From positions 1 to 8,449 of the forward strand of contig CAZZHA010000028.1 of the NCBI GenBank assembly GCA_964653685.1: a stretch of 8,449 nt of DNA, read 5' to 3'. The position numbers and the translations under genes are program-made. Shown piece after piece: positions 1-4,863 of this stretch. The stretch comes from DATKWU01 sp964653685. Lineage in GTDB: Bacteria; Patescibacteriota; Microgenomatia; PFEM01; JAHIFH01. The first letter of the stretch is position 1; the number at the start of each line of letters is the position of its first letter. The notes beneath the pieces were generated by a model. The model did not search any database. It had not been told where the DNA came from and was given only the letters and a program-made list of their open reading frames with translations.

Positions 1-2
1 CT

Positions 3-209
3 CACTTAATTGAATTTTTCATTATTGGTGTTGTCATGGGTGTGGCTGAAGATCTTTTGGCCATCCACTTTGCCACTAATGTCAGAATCACTTGGCATGT
101 TTTTAAAGTTGCCTTCCTGGTAGCTCTTCCTTTTGCCGTTATCAGTGAAATTGTCGTCGATCTTAAAATCTTCCGTAAATTAATCCGCAACAATCATAAA
201 AGAAAATAA
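3..209 (+). CDS. C-terminal end of a hypothetical membrane protein (5' truncated)
   Basis: The frame is open from the window edge to a TAA at 207-209, giving 68 visible residues. The peptide has two hydrophobic stretches, about residues 4-18 (EFFIIGVVMGVAEDLLAI region) and 32-50 (VFKVAFLVALPFAVISEIV). They are separated by a short polar linker and followed by a strongly basic tail ending KLIRNNHKRK, which by the positive-inside rule is probably cytoplasmic. I do not recognise a family from this fragment. The gene lies just upstream of a tRNA promoter, with only four bases between its stop and the -35 box. An opposite-strand reading frame over the same bases looks like a shadow: it is poor in hydrophobic structure and rich in Thr/Lys/Arg. 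Coding on the + strand is likely; function is unknown. Confidence 0.65.
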   Translation, partial: HLIEFFIIGVVMGVAEDLLAIHFATNVRITWHVFKVAFLVALPFAVISEIVVDLKIFRKLIRNNHKRK

Positions 210-213
210 AAAA

Positions 214-242
214 TTGAGTTAAAACCCTCTTTTTAGTATAAT
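214..242 (+). promoter_or_regulatory. Promoter of the tRNA-Arg/tRNA-Lys unit
   Basis: TTGAGT (214-219) and a perfect TATAAT (237-242) are separated by 17 bases. The expected transcription start is about 249, four bases before the first tRNA. No other promoter is seen for the second tRNA, so the two are probably co-transcribed. Confidence 0.8.
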
Positions 243-252
243 TTCAAGGAGA

Positions 253-326
253 GCGCCTGTAGCTCAATGGACTAGAGCATCTGTCTTCGGAACAGAGGGT
301 TGGGGGTTCGAATCCCTCCAGGCGCG
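253..326 (+). tRNA. tRNA-Arg (anticodon TCG)
   Basis: A full cloverleaf can be folded by hand. The acceptor GCGCCTG pairs with CAGGCGC (319-325). The D-stem is GCTC/GAGC, the anticodon stem TCTGT/ACAGA, and the loop CTTCGGA. The T-stem GGGGG/CCCTC has one G-T pair and the T-loop is TTCGAAT. The anticodon TCG at 287-289 reads CGA (Arg). The discriminator is G326. The next bases are CCCA, so CCA is not encoded in register and must be added after transcription. Confidence 0.95.
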
Positions 327-330
327 CCCA

Positions 331-402
331 GGCCCCGTAGCTCAAAGGCAGAGCAGCTGCCTCTTAAGCAGTTGGTTGCAGGTTCGAGTCCTGCCGGGGT
401 CA
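331..402 (+). tRNA. tRNA-Lys (anticodon CTT)
   Basis: The acceptor GGCCCCG pairs with CGGGGTC (one G-T pair). The D-stem is GCTC/GAGC, the anticodon stem GCTGC/GCAGT, the loop CTCTTAA, the T-stem GCAGG/CCTGC and the T-loop TTCGAGT. The anticodon CTT at 363-365 reads AAG. The discriminator is A402 and the following CTA shows that CCA is not encoded. The gene starts four bases after tRNA-Arg. I see no terminator hairpin after it. Confidence 0.95.
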
Positions 403-457
403 CTAAAAAATCTTTCAAACTTGACAAAACCCTTTTTGTTATGACACCATAGTCTTA

Positions 458-1081
458 ATGTTAAGGCTGCCTATTAAAAAACTTGCCTCTTTACTCATCT
501 TTTTCTTGATTACGCCAACTACCTTGGCGATTAGTATTTTTACTCTGGTTAAAATTGACCAAACTCAAGAGTTTGGGACCCTGGCGAGACAATCAATTGA
601 CCAATTAGCTTCAGAATCACCCTCAAGACTTTATGCGGCCGTGCCTGAAGTCCTTGGAGAAATGACGACCGCTATTCAAACCGGTGATGCCCGACCGGTG
701 ATTATTGAGAAATATTTAAGACAACACGATTCGCCTCTTCTTCCTTATGCTAATGAACTTTTAGCGGCTTCAGAGAAATATGGGGTTGACTACCGTTTGA
801 TTGTGGCTATTGCCATGTGTGAATCTAATCTTTGTAAAAAGTCACCGTCTAATTCTTTTAATTGCTGGGGCTTTGAAAACGGAGAAACAAAATTCCTTTC
901 CTGGGAGCAAGCTTTAGACCAAGTGGCTAAAACCCTAAGGGAAAGATATCTTGACCAAGGTTTAGTTACCCCTGAAGAAATAATGACCAAATATGCTCCA
1001 CCGTCAGTCGATAAAGGCGGTCCTTGGGCTAAGTGTGTCAACCAGTTTATTGAGGAGCTAGAATATGGAGAGTTCGACTAG
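458..1081 (+). CDS. Membrane-anchored lysozyme-like (glucosaminidase/transglycosylase-type) protein
   Basis: A 207-residue protein. Residues 10-33 form one uncleaved-looking hydrophobic N-terminal segment, followed by a polar linker (about 34-85) and a C-terminal lysozyme-like domain (about 86-203). The helix YRLIVAIAMCESN puts a Glu at 122 where lysozyme-superfamily enzymes carry their catalytic acid. It is followed by SFNCWGFENG, FLSWEQAL and the motif KYAPPS (178-183), typical of this kind of peptidoglycan hydrolase domain. Four Cys (121, 126, 136, 193) lie in the domain and could form disulfides outside the cell. The likely role is cleavage of peptidoglycan glycan strands at the outer face of the membrane; activity is inferred. 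A close paralogue lies at 2328-2867. The gene overlaps the next one by 17 bases. A TTGACA at 421-426 suggests a nearby promoter, but its -10 is unclear; the leader would be very short and has no Shine-Dalgarno sequence. Confidence 0.8.
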   Translation: MLRLPIKKLASLLIFFLITPTTLAISIFTLVKIDQTQEFGTLARQSIDQLASESPSRLYAAVPEVLGEMTTAIQTGDARPVIIEKYLRQHDSPLLPYANELLAASEKYGVDYRLIVAIAMCESNLCKKSPSNSFNCWGFENGETKFLSWEQALDQVAKTLRERYLDQGLVTPEEIMTKYAPPSVDKGGPWAKCVNQFIEELEYGEFD

Positions 1082-1817
1082 ACGGGTAGCTGATTATGAT
1101 GATCCCCGTTTCAACTACAAAAAATATTGGCAGAAGAGACAATACGAACACGAAGCCGAAAAATTAGTTTTGAAAAGATTCTTCAAAAAAATCCCCAAAA
1201 AAGACTCGCTGGTTGATATTGGCGGTGGTTTTGGCCGATTAACCCCTTTCTACGCTCCTTTGTTTAAAAAAGTTGTTCTGGTTGACTACTCCCAAAAATT
1301 ACTTAAAGAAGCTAAAAAATTAGAAAAAGAATTCCCTAACTTTGGAACAAAAAAAGGTTCAGCCAATAATCTGCCCTTAAAAGATAAAAGTTTTGATTTG
1401 GCTTTGATGATTAGAACAATTCATCACCTTGCTTTTCTAGATAAGGCTTTTGAGGAAGTGAGGCGCATCCTTAAACCAAACGGTTTTTTTATCCTGGAAT
1501 TTGCTAATAAAACCCATTTCAAGGCGATTTTAAAAACCTATCTTAGTCTTAATCTCTTTTCTCTGGTCGCTCATACACCAACAGAAAAAAGCGAAAAAAT
1601 TATCTTCCTTAATCTCCACCCTCAGGTAGTCAGAAGTCTTTTGTTCAAAAATGGCTTTAAAATCATCAAAGCCGTTTCTGTTTCCAATTTCAGAAGCACC
1701 TTTTTAAGAAGGATTTTACCTCTTAAAATCTTAATCTGCTTAGAAAATCTTGCCCAAAGAATCCTGCCTGCCTATACTTCTGGACCCTCGGTTTTTATCC
1801 TGGCTCAGAAAAATTGA
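1065..1817 (+). CDS. Class I SAM-dependent methyltransferase (Methyltransf_11-like)
   Basis: A 250-residue protein with a Rossmann methyltransferase core. Motif I is VDIGGGFGRL (50-59), the SAM-binding glycine loop. Next come VLVDYSQ (71-77) for the ribose-contacting acidic strand, SFDLALMIRTIHHL (109-122) for motif II, and RILKPNGFFILEFAN (134-148) for the strand-5 region. The C-terminal 80 residues are basic and hydrophobic and may select the substrate, which cannot be named from sequence; small molecules, lipids or quinone-like acceptors are all possible. The start is supported by GAGGAG at 1052-1057, seven bases before ATG, one of the few real Shine-Dalgarno sites here. The start lies inside the end of the lysozyme-like gene, so translation is probably coupled. 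The stop TGA (1815-1817) shows that TGA is not reassigned. The next promoter's -35 box overlaps this stop. Confidence 0.88.
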   Translation: MESSTRRVADYDDPRFNYKKYWQKRQYEHEAEKLVLKRFFKKIPKKDSLVDIGGGFGRLTPFYAPLFKKVVLVDYSQKLLKEAKKLEKEFPNFGTKKGSANNLPLKDKSFDLALMIRTIHHLAFLDKAFEEVRRILKPNGFFILEFANKTHFKAILKTYLSLNLFSLVAHTPTEKSEKIIFLNLHPQVVRSLLFKNGFKIIKAVSVSNFRSTFLRRILPLKILICLENLAQRILPAYTSGPSVFILAQKN

Positions 1818-1842
1818 ATTAAGAAATAAAATCTGTTAAAAT
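1814..1842 (+). promoter_or_regulatory. Extended -10 promoter of the 1.85-2.21 kb unit
   Basis: TTGAAT (1814-1819) and TAAAAT (1837-1842) have a 17-base spacer, and TG at 1834-1835 sits at the extended -10 position. The expected start is about 1849. The -35 overlaps the stop codon of the methyltransferase gene, so the unit downstream is independently transcribed. Confidence 0.75.
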
Positions 1843-1893
1843 CAGCTTCAGAAATCGCAGATTGATAAACAACGAGAAGAGATAGGGGGAAAC

Positions 1894-2154
1894 ATGTGGG
1901 AGAGAAGCGACTGGCCGTTTATCAACATTTGGTACCTAGCTATACCGATAATCGTCTTCATGAGACTAGTGGCACCACTAGTCATTATCATTGGTTTTCT
2001 CGGGAGCGGTTTCCTCCTCAGTCGGGCGACCTGGAGAGACGTCCTTTCGTCCCAATCTCAACACGCGGGCTGGGAATGTTGGACCTTTCTCCTTTGGTTT
2101 GGGATAGGCTTAGCCTATCTCTGGAGAAAACAAATCAGATCGACCCCGAACTAA
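1894..2154 (+). CDS. Possible small two-TM membrane protein (86 aa), coding status uncertain
   Basis: For coding: an ATG four bases after AGGGGG (1884-1889), two hydrophobic segments (about residues 12-42 and 62-77) flanked by charged residues, and a TAA six bases before a terminator. Against coding: eight Trp in 86 residues (2, 7, 13, 47, 60, 63, 68, 77), third positions rich in G/C unlike the neighbours, a second frame (1896-2171) open over the same stretch, and dense inverted repeats that constrain the bases at RNA level. I recognise no family. If real, it is a small membrane protein expressed alone from its own promoter, perhaps with its start region held in the loop of the 1862-1925 stem. 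If not, the whole unit is a non-coding RNA. I put the two readings about level. Confidence 0.4.
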   Translation: MWERSDWPFINIWYLAIPIIVFMRLVAPLVIIIGFLGSGFLLSRATWRDVLSSQSQHAGWECWTFLLWFGIGLAYLWRKQIRSTPN

Positions 2155-2160
2155 TTCTAA

Positions 2161-2213
2161 CCCCCTGGTGACTACCAGTTTCTTTCACCACAAACGCCAG
2201 GGGGGTTTTCTTC
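2161..2213 (+). terminator. Rho-independent terminator of the 1.85-2.21 kb unit
   Basis: CCCCCTGGTG (2161-2170) pairs with CGCCAGGGGG (2195-2204; one G-T), with a 24-base loop that can pair further (GGTG with CACC), followed by G and TTTTCTT. The GC-rich stem plus U-rich tail is a strong intrinsic terminator. Its 5' arm could alternatively pair with AGGGGG at 1884-1889. Confidence 0.8.
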
Positions 2214-2218
2214 CCCAC

Positions 2219-2247
2219 TTGACAAACCTATAATAATTTGATATACT
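2219..2247 (+). promoter_or_regulatory. Near-consensus promoter upstream of the second lysozyme-like gene
   Basis: TTGACA (2219-2224), a 17-base spacer and TATACT (2242-2247). The expected start is about 2254, only three bases before a 16-bp hairpin ending in a T-run. Confidence 0.85.
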
Positions 2248-2256
2248 ACGCAATAG

Positions 2257-2299
2257 ATCCTGAGGTGTTCGCCTAAAGCGAATACTTTAGGATTTTTTT
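2257..2299 (+). terminator. 16-bp hairpin with T7 tail at the start of the transcript (terminator or attenuator)
   Basis: The arm 2257-2272 pairs without mismatch with 2278-2293 (three G-T pairs), the loop is CTAAA, and T runs over 2293-2299. An alternative 7-bp hairpin CCTAAAG/CTTTAGG (2272-2278 with 2285-2291) shares the 3' arm. This looks like an intrinsic terminator, yet it lies directly after the start of transcription and before the gene at 2328. A transcript ending here would be about 45 nt. Confidence 0.7.
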
Positions 2300-2327
2300 A
2301 TGGGTTAAATAAATTAACCCGTTTTTT
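2300..2327 (+). terminator. Second hairpin with T6 tail, abutting the start codon
   Basis: GGGTTAA (2302-2308) pairs with TTAACCC (2314-2320), loop ATAAA, extendable by T-G and A-T to nine pairs. It is followed by T at 2322-2327 and then directly by the ATG at 2328. It is weaker than the hairpin before it. It may end leaky transcripts or act as part of a leader controlling the gene. Confidence 0.5.
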
Positions 2328-2867
2328 ATGAAAAAGAAATTTTTCATCATTCTGATTGCCTTTTTGGCAATCACTTTTCTTTCCCAACCCGTTCAAGCTC
2401 AAGAGAAGATAGCGGGTGGTTCAGCTGTGCTGGAAAAACCTAATTTTGAGGTTGATGAGCGAGCTACTAAGCTGGAAAAATTCTTAGAAAACTATCATTC
2501 TCCTTTAGCTGAATACGCTGATATCTTTATTGAAAATGCGGATAAATATGAGCTTGACTGGAAGTTAGTAGCCGCGATTACCGGTGTTGAATCTACTTTC
2601 GGTAAGCAAATTCCGGTTGGTTCCTTTAACGCCTATGGCTGGGCTAATGGTACCTATGCCTTTAAATCTTGGGAAGAGTCAATTGAGGTGGTTTCTAAGG
2701 CTCTTAAAGAGAAATATATTGACCGTGGTCTAGATACCCCTGTCAAAATGGGTCCAGTTTATGCTCCGCCCTCTAAGACCTGGGCTGGTAAGGTTAACTT
2801 TTTTATGAAGCAGATTGATTGTTTTGGTGAGCTTCAGTGTCTGGAAACCCTAGCCTTAACAATCTAA
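2328..2867 (+). CDS. Secreted lysozyme-like (glucosaminidase/transglycosylase-type) protein
   Basis: A 179-residue protein with a clear signal peptide: basic MKKK, hydrophobic core to about residue 19, and a VQA-Q cleavage site after Ala24. The lysozyme-like domain covers about 50-165: YELDWKLVAAITGVEST places a Glu at 88 in the catalytic position, followed by SFNAYGWANG, FKSWEESI and VYAPPSKTWA. These match the domain at 458-1081 element by element, so the two are paralogues. This copy lacks three of the four domain Cys of the other and has two Cys at its end (165, 171). The probable role is cleavage of cell-wall glycan outside the membrane, in remodelling or attack on another cell; inferred. 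There is no Shine-Dalgarno site: the ATG directly follows the T-run of a hairpin, so expression probably depends on read-through of two terminator-like structures. Its last codons contain the -35 box for tRNA-Leu. Confidence 0.82.
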   Translation: MKKKFFIILIAFLAITFLSQPVQAQEKIAGGSAVLEKPNFEVDERATKLEKFLENYHSPLAEYADIFIENADKYELDWKLVAAITGVESTFGKQIPVGSFNAYGWANGTYAFKSWEESIEVVSKALKEKYIDRGLDTPVKMGPVYAPPSKTWAGKVNFFMKQIDCFGELQCLETLALTI

Positions 2868-2884
2868 GCCAAATTTGCTAAAAT
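2856..2884 (+). promoter_or_regulatory. Promoter of tRNA-Leu
   Basis: TTAACA (2856-2861) and TAAAAT (2879-2884) with a 17-base spacer. The -35 overlaps the last codons of the upstream gene. The expected start is about 2891, some 14 bases before the tRNA. Confidence 0.7.
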
Positions 2885-2904
2885 TGATTCAGGAATAAAC
2901 TCCT

Positions 2905-2986
2905 GGGCGGGTGGTGAAATTGGTAGACACGCATGGTTTAGGACCATGTGCCGCAAGGCTTGGAGGTTCGAGTCCTCTCCCGCCCA
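2905..2986 (+). tRNA. tRNA-Leu (anticodon TAG)
   Basis: A type II tRNA with a long variable arm. The acceptor GGGCGGG pairs with CCCGCCC (2979-2985), the D-stem is GTG/CAC with GG in the loop, and the anticodon stem is CATGG/CCATG with loop TTTAGGA. The variable arm contains GCC-GCAA-GGC, and the T-stem is GGAGG/CCTCT with loop TTCGAGT. The anticodon TAG at 2939-2941 reads CUA. The discriminator is A2986 followed by CAA, so CCA is not encoded. A minus-strand reading frame across this region is an artefact. Confidence 0.96.
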
Positions 2987-3003
2987 CAAAGAACAGGATT
3001 TAC

Positions 3004-3034
3004 AACCGGCCAAGAGTTTTGGGTCGGTTTTTTT
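3004..3034 (+). terminator. Rho-independent terminator after tRNA-Leu
   Basis: AACCGGCC (3004-3011) pairs with GGTCGGTT (3022-3029; one G-T), with a 10-base loop. T runs over 3028-3034. Confidence 0.85.
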
Positions 3035-3050
3035 ATTCAAACAAATGAAC

Positions 3051-3079
3051 TTGGCAATTCTCACTTAAATTGATAAAAT
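3051..3079 (+). promoter_or_regulatory. Promoter of the ABC exporter operon
   Basis: TTGGCA (3051-3056) and TAAAAT (3074-3079) with a 17-base spacer. The -10 ends one base before an in-frame ATG at 3080, so transcription should start near 3086, downstream of that ATG. This points to ATG 3110 as the real start of the adaptor gene. Confidence 0.7.
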
Positions 3080-3109
3080 ATGGACAATTCTATTTTAAAT
3101 CTTACTAAA

Positions 3110-4189
3110 ATGAAGGCAGGCATCAAAAAACTAATTGAATTAATCAAAAAACACAAAGCCGCCATCTCCATTGGTTTGGCCGTTTTGATTATCTTTCTGG
3201 CGGTTGTTCCTCCAAGAGTTAAGAAAATCATGGCTGGACCTCAAGCCCAATATGAAACCGCTCAAGTCAAAAAAGAGAGCCTGATTCAATCTATTTCTGC
3301 TTCAGGTGAAATTGCTTCTCAAGAGCAAGTTGATCTTAAATTTCAAACTTCAGGCCAATTAGCCTGGGTAGGTGTCAAAGAAGGGGATCAAGTTAAAAAA
3401 TGGCAGGCGATTGCTTCGCTTGATAAACGAGAATTGGAAAAAGATCTCAGAATCGAACTTAATGATTATCTAAATGAACGCTGGGATTTTGAACAAACCT
3501 ATGAAGATTATGAAAAAAGCGGCCTTTCCGAAGAAAAATGGTTGGTAACCGACGCGATTAAAAGAATTCTTCAAAAAGCCCAGTTTGATCTTAATAATAA
3601 AGTGATTGACGTCGAAATCGCTGATTTAACTGTCAAGCTAGCAACGATTAGTTCACCGATTGACGGCATCGTTACCAGCATTGATGTTCCTATTGCCGGC
3701 GTTAATATTACGCCTGCCACAGCTGTCTTTACCATCGCCAATCCTGGTCTAATGAAATTTATAGCTGATATTGATGAATCGGATGTCGGCAAAACCAGTA
3801 TCGGCCAAAAAGTGATCATTACCCTCGATGCCTATCCTGACGAAGAGTTCGAAGGAGAGACAACTAATATTGCCTTTGCCGCGATTACCACCAGCGGCGG
3901 CGGCACCGCTTTTAAAGCTGATATTAGTCTGCCGGAAAACATTGATCAAAGGTTCAAAGTTGGGATGAATGGTGATGTTGAAATCGTGACCGCTGAAAAA
4001 ACAGACGTCACCACGGTACCGATAGAAGCGATTAAAACCAAAGATGGTAAGAATTATGTTCAAATCATTGAGAGTAGATCAATTAAAGAGATCGGGGTTG
4101 AAACCGGATTGGAATCAGACACCAAAATCGAGATCATTTCTGGTTTAGAAGAAGGTCAATTAGTCGTCACCGGTAAAAAAGAAAGTTAA
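3110..4189 (+). CDS. Membrane fusion/adaptor protein of an ABC exporter (HlyD/MacA family)
   Basis: 359 residues from ATG 3110; the frame also opens at ATG 3080 (369 residues), but that codon abuts the -10 box and should lie outside the mRNA. Numbering from 3110: a basic N-terminus (KKLIELIKKHK), one membrane segment (about 17-35), a first half-lipoyl domain (about 60-110, SGQLAWVGVKEGDQVKKWQ), a short helical hairpin (about 105-175), a second half-lipoyl motif SSPIDGIVTSIDVPIAG (181-197), a beta-barrel domain (about 215-300) and a membrane-proximal domain to the end (VPIEAIKTKDGKNYVQII, GLEEGQLVVTG). This order is that of MacA/HlyD adaptors, which sit outside the membrane and couple an ABC pump to export. 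The hairpin is short, as expected where no outer-membrane channel is reached. It is followed after five bases by the ATPase. The substrate is unknown. Confidence 0.9.
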   Translation: MKAGIKKLIELIKKHKAAISIGLAVLIIFLAVVPPRVKKIMAGPQAQYETAQVKKESLIQSISASGEIASQEQVDLKFQTSGQLAWVGVKEGDQVKKWQAIASLDKRELEKDLRIELNDYLNERWDFEQTYEDYEKSGLSEEKWLVTDAIKRILQKAQFDLNNKVIDVEIADLTVKLATISSPIDGIVTSIDVPIAGVNITPATAVFTIANPGLMKFIADIDESDVGKTSIGQKVIITLDAYPDEEFEGETTNIAFAAITTSGGGTAFKADISLPENIDQRFKVGMNGDVEIVTAEKTDVTTVPIEAIKTKDGKNYVQIIESRSIKEIGVETGLESDTKIEIISGLEEGQLVVTGKKES

Positions 4190-4194
4190 CTTCT

Positions 4195-4863
4195 ATGCCC
4201 GCTTTACTTAAATTAGTCAATGTTTCTAAAGTCTACCGTCCCGACAGCCACCCGGTTTATGCGGTCAAAAAGGCTAACTTGGAAATCAAAAAAGGGGAAT
4301 TTGTGGCGATTATGGGGCCTTCGGGTTCCGGTAAATCCACTTTAATGCATCTGGCCGGTTGCCTAGACACACCTAGCTCAGGCAAGGTTCTCCTTGAAGG
4401 AAAAAATATTTCCAAACTTTCAGAAGAAGAACTGGCCAAAATCCGAAGCCAAAAAATAGGCTTTGTTTTTCAAACTTTTAATCTTATTCCCAGAACCACG
4501 GCTCTAGATAACATTGCTTTACCTTTAATCTATACTGGCACCAATCTAAGAGAAAGAAAACAAATGGCCGAAAAGGCCCTAAAACAAGTCAATCTTAAAG
4601 ACCGAGGCGATCACTCTCCTAATCAATTATCAGGCGGTGAACAGCAAAGAGTGGCGATTGCCAGAGCTTTGATTAATGATCCTTTGATTATTCTGGCCGA
4701 CGAACCGACTGGCAATCTCGATACTAAATCAGGCCAAGAGATTATGGAAATCTTCAAACATCTTAACAAACAAGGTAAAACAGTTGTTATTGTGACCCAT
4801 GAATCTCAAATCGCCAACTATGCTAAAAGAACAATTAAAATTATCGATGGAGAAATTGTTTAA
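4195..4863 (+). CDS. ABC transporter ATPase (MacB/LolD-type)
   Basis: 222 residues with all ATPase motifs intact: Walker A GPSGSGKST (41-49), Q-loop Gln93 in FVFQTFNL, signature LSGGEQQR (145-152), Walker B LIILADE (164-170) with catalytic Glu170, D-loop NLD (174-176) and H-loop His202 in VTHES. Length and motif spelling fit the LolD/MacB/FtsE subfamily, which pairs with FtsX-fold permeases. It works at the inner face of the membrane and powers the permease encoded next. Its TAA shares one base with the ATG of the permease (TAATG at 4861-4865), a classic coupling arrangement giving matched amounts. There is no clear Shine-Dalgarno site; ATG 4195 follows the adaptor stop by five bases. Confidence 0.95.
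   Translation: MPALLKLVNVSKVYRPDSHPVYAVKKANLEIKKGEFVAIMGPSGSGKSTLMHLAGCLDTPSSGKVLLEGKNISKLSEEELAKIRSQKIGFVFQTFNLIPRTTALDNIALPLIYTGTNLRERKQMAEKALKQVNLKDRGDHSPNQLSGGEQQRVAIARALINDPLIILADEPTGNLDTKSGQEIMEIFKHLNKQGKTVVIVTHESQIANYAKRTIKIIDGEIV

Larger units (their letters stand above)
1849..2213 (+). ncRNA. Candidate structured RNA of about 360 nt (unrecognised)
   Basis: The unit runs from a good promoter to a strong terminator and folds by hand into successive exact stems. These are TTGATAAAC/GTTTATCAA (1862-1870 with 1917-1925); GATAAT/ATTATC (1947-1952 with 1984-1989) enclosing GACTAGTG/CACTAGTC (1964-1971 with 1976-1983); GAGAGACG (2034-2041) with CGTC (2048-2051) and TCTC (2056-2059); CAACA/TGTTG (2059-2063 with 2077-2081); and TTTCTCC/GGAGAAA (2086-2092 with 2123-2129) enclosing GGGATAGG/CCTATCTC (2101-2108 with 2114-2121). 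GC over 1921-2160 is about 48% by hand count, against about 30% in a 60-base sample of the upstream gene. I looked for hallmarks of tmRNA, RNase P RNA, SRP RNA and 6S RNA and found none. It competes with, or coexists with, the ORF at 1894-2154. Confidence 0.45.

Noticed and set aside
2..193. Minus-strand ORF of 63 codons at the window start
   Set aside because: Thr/Lys-rich shadow of the + strand membrane protein fragment, which has coherent hydrophobic segments.
421..460. TTGACA at 421-426 as a full promoter for the gene at 458
   Set aside because: The -35 is perfect, but candidate -10 boxes are badly spaced: TATGAC (440-445) after 13 bases, CATAGT (449-454) after 22. An extended TG-TATGAC promoter without a -35 remains possible, so I list no feature.
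1896..2171. A 91-codon frame starting at GTG, overlapping the 86-codon ORF
   Set aside because: No ribosome site of its own, runs into the terminator arm, and has no hydrophobic or domain pattern; probably open by chance because of the higher GC.
1849..2213. Known RNA families: tmRNA, RNase P RNA, SRP RNA, 6S RNA
   Set aside because: No tRNA-like ends with a TTCGA T-loop, no RNase P core such as GAGGAAAGTC, no SRP tetraloop motif, and no single long rod with a central bubble.
2300..2308. Two-codon reading frame ATG GGT TAA between the two hairpins
   Set aside because: Too short to support; it is part of the second hairpin arm and has no ribosome site.
2864..3064. Minus-strand ORF of 66 codons
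   Set aside because: It is the complement of tRNA-Leu and its terminator.
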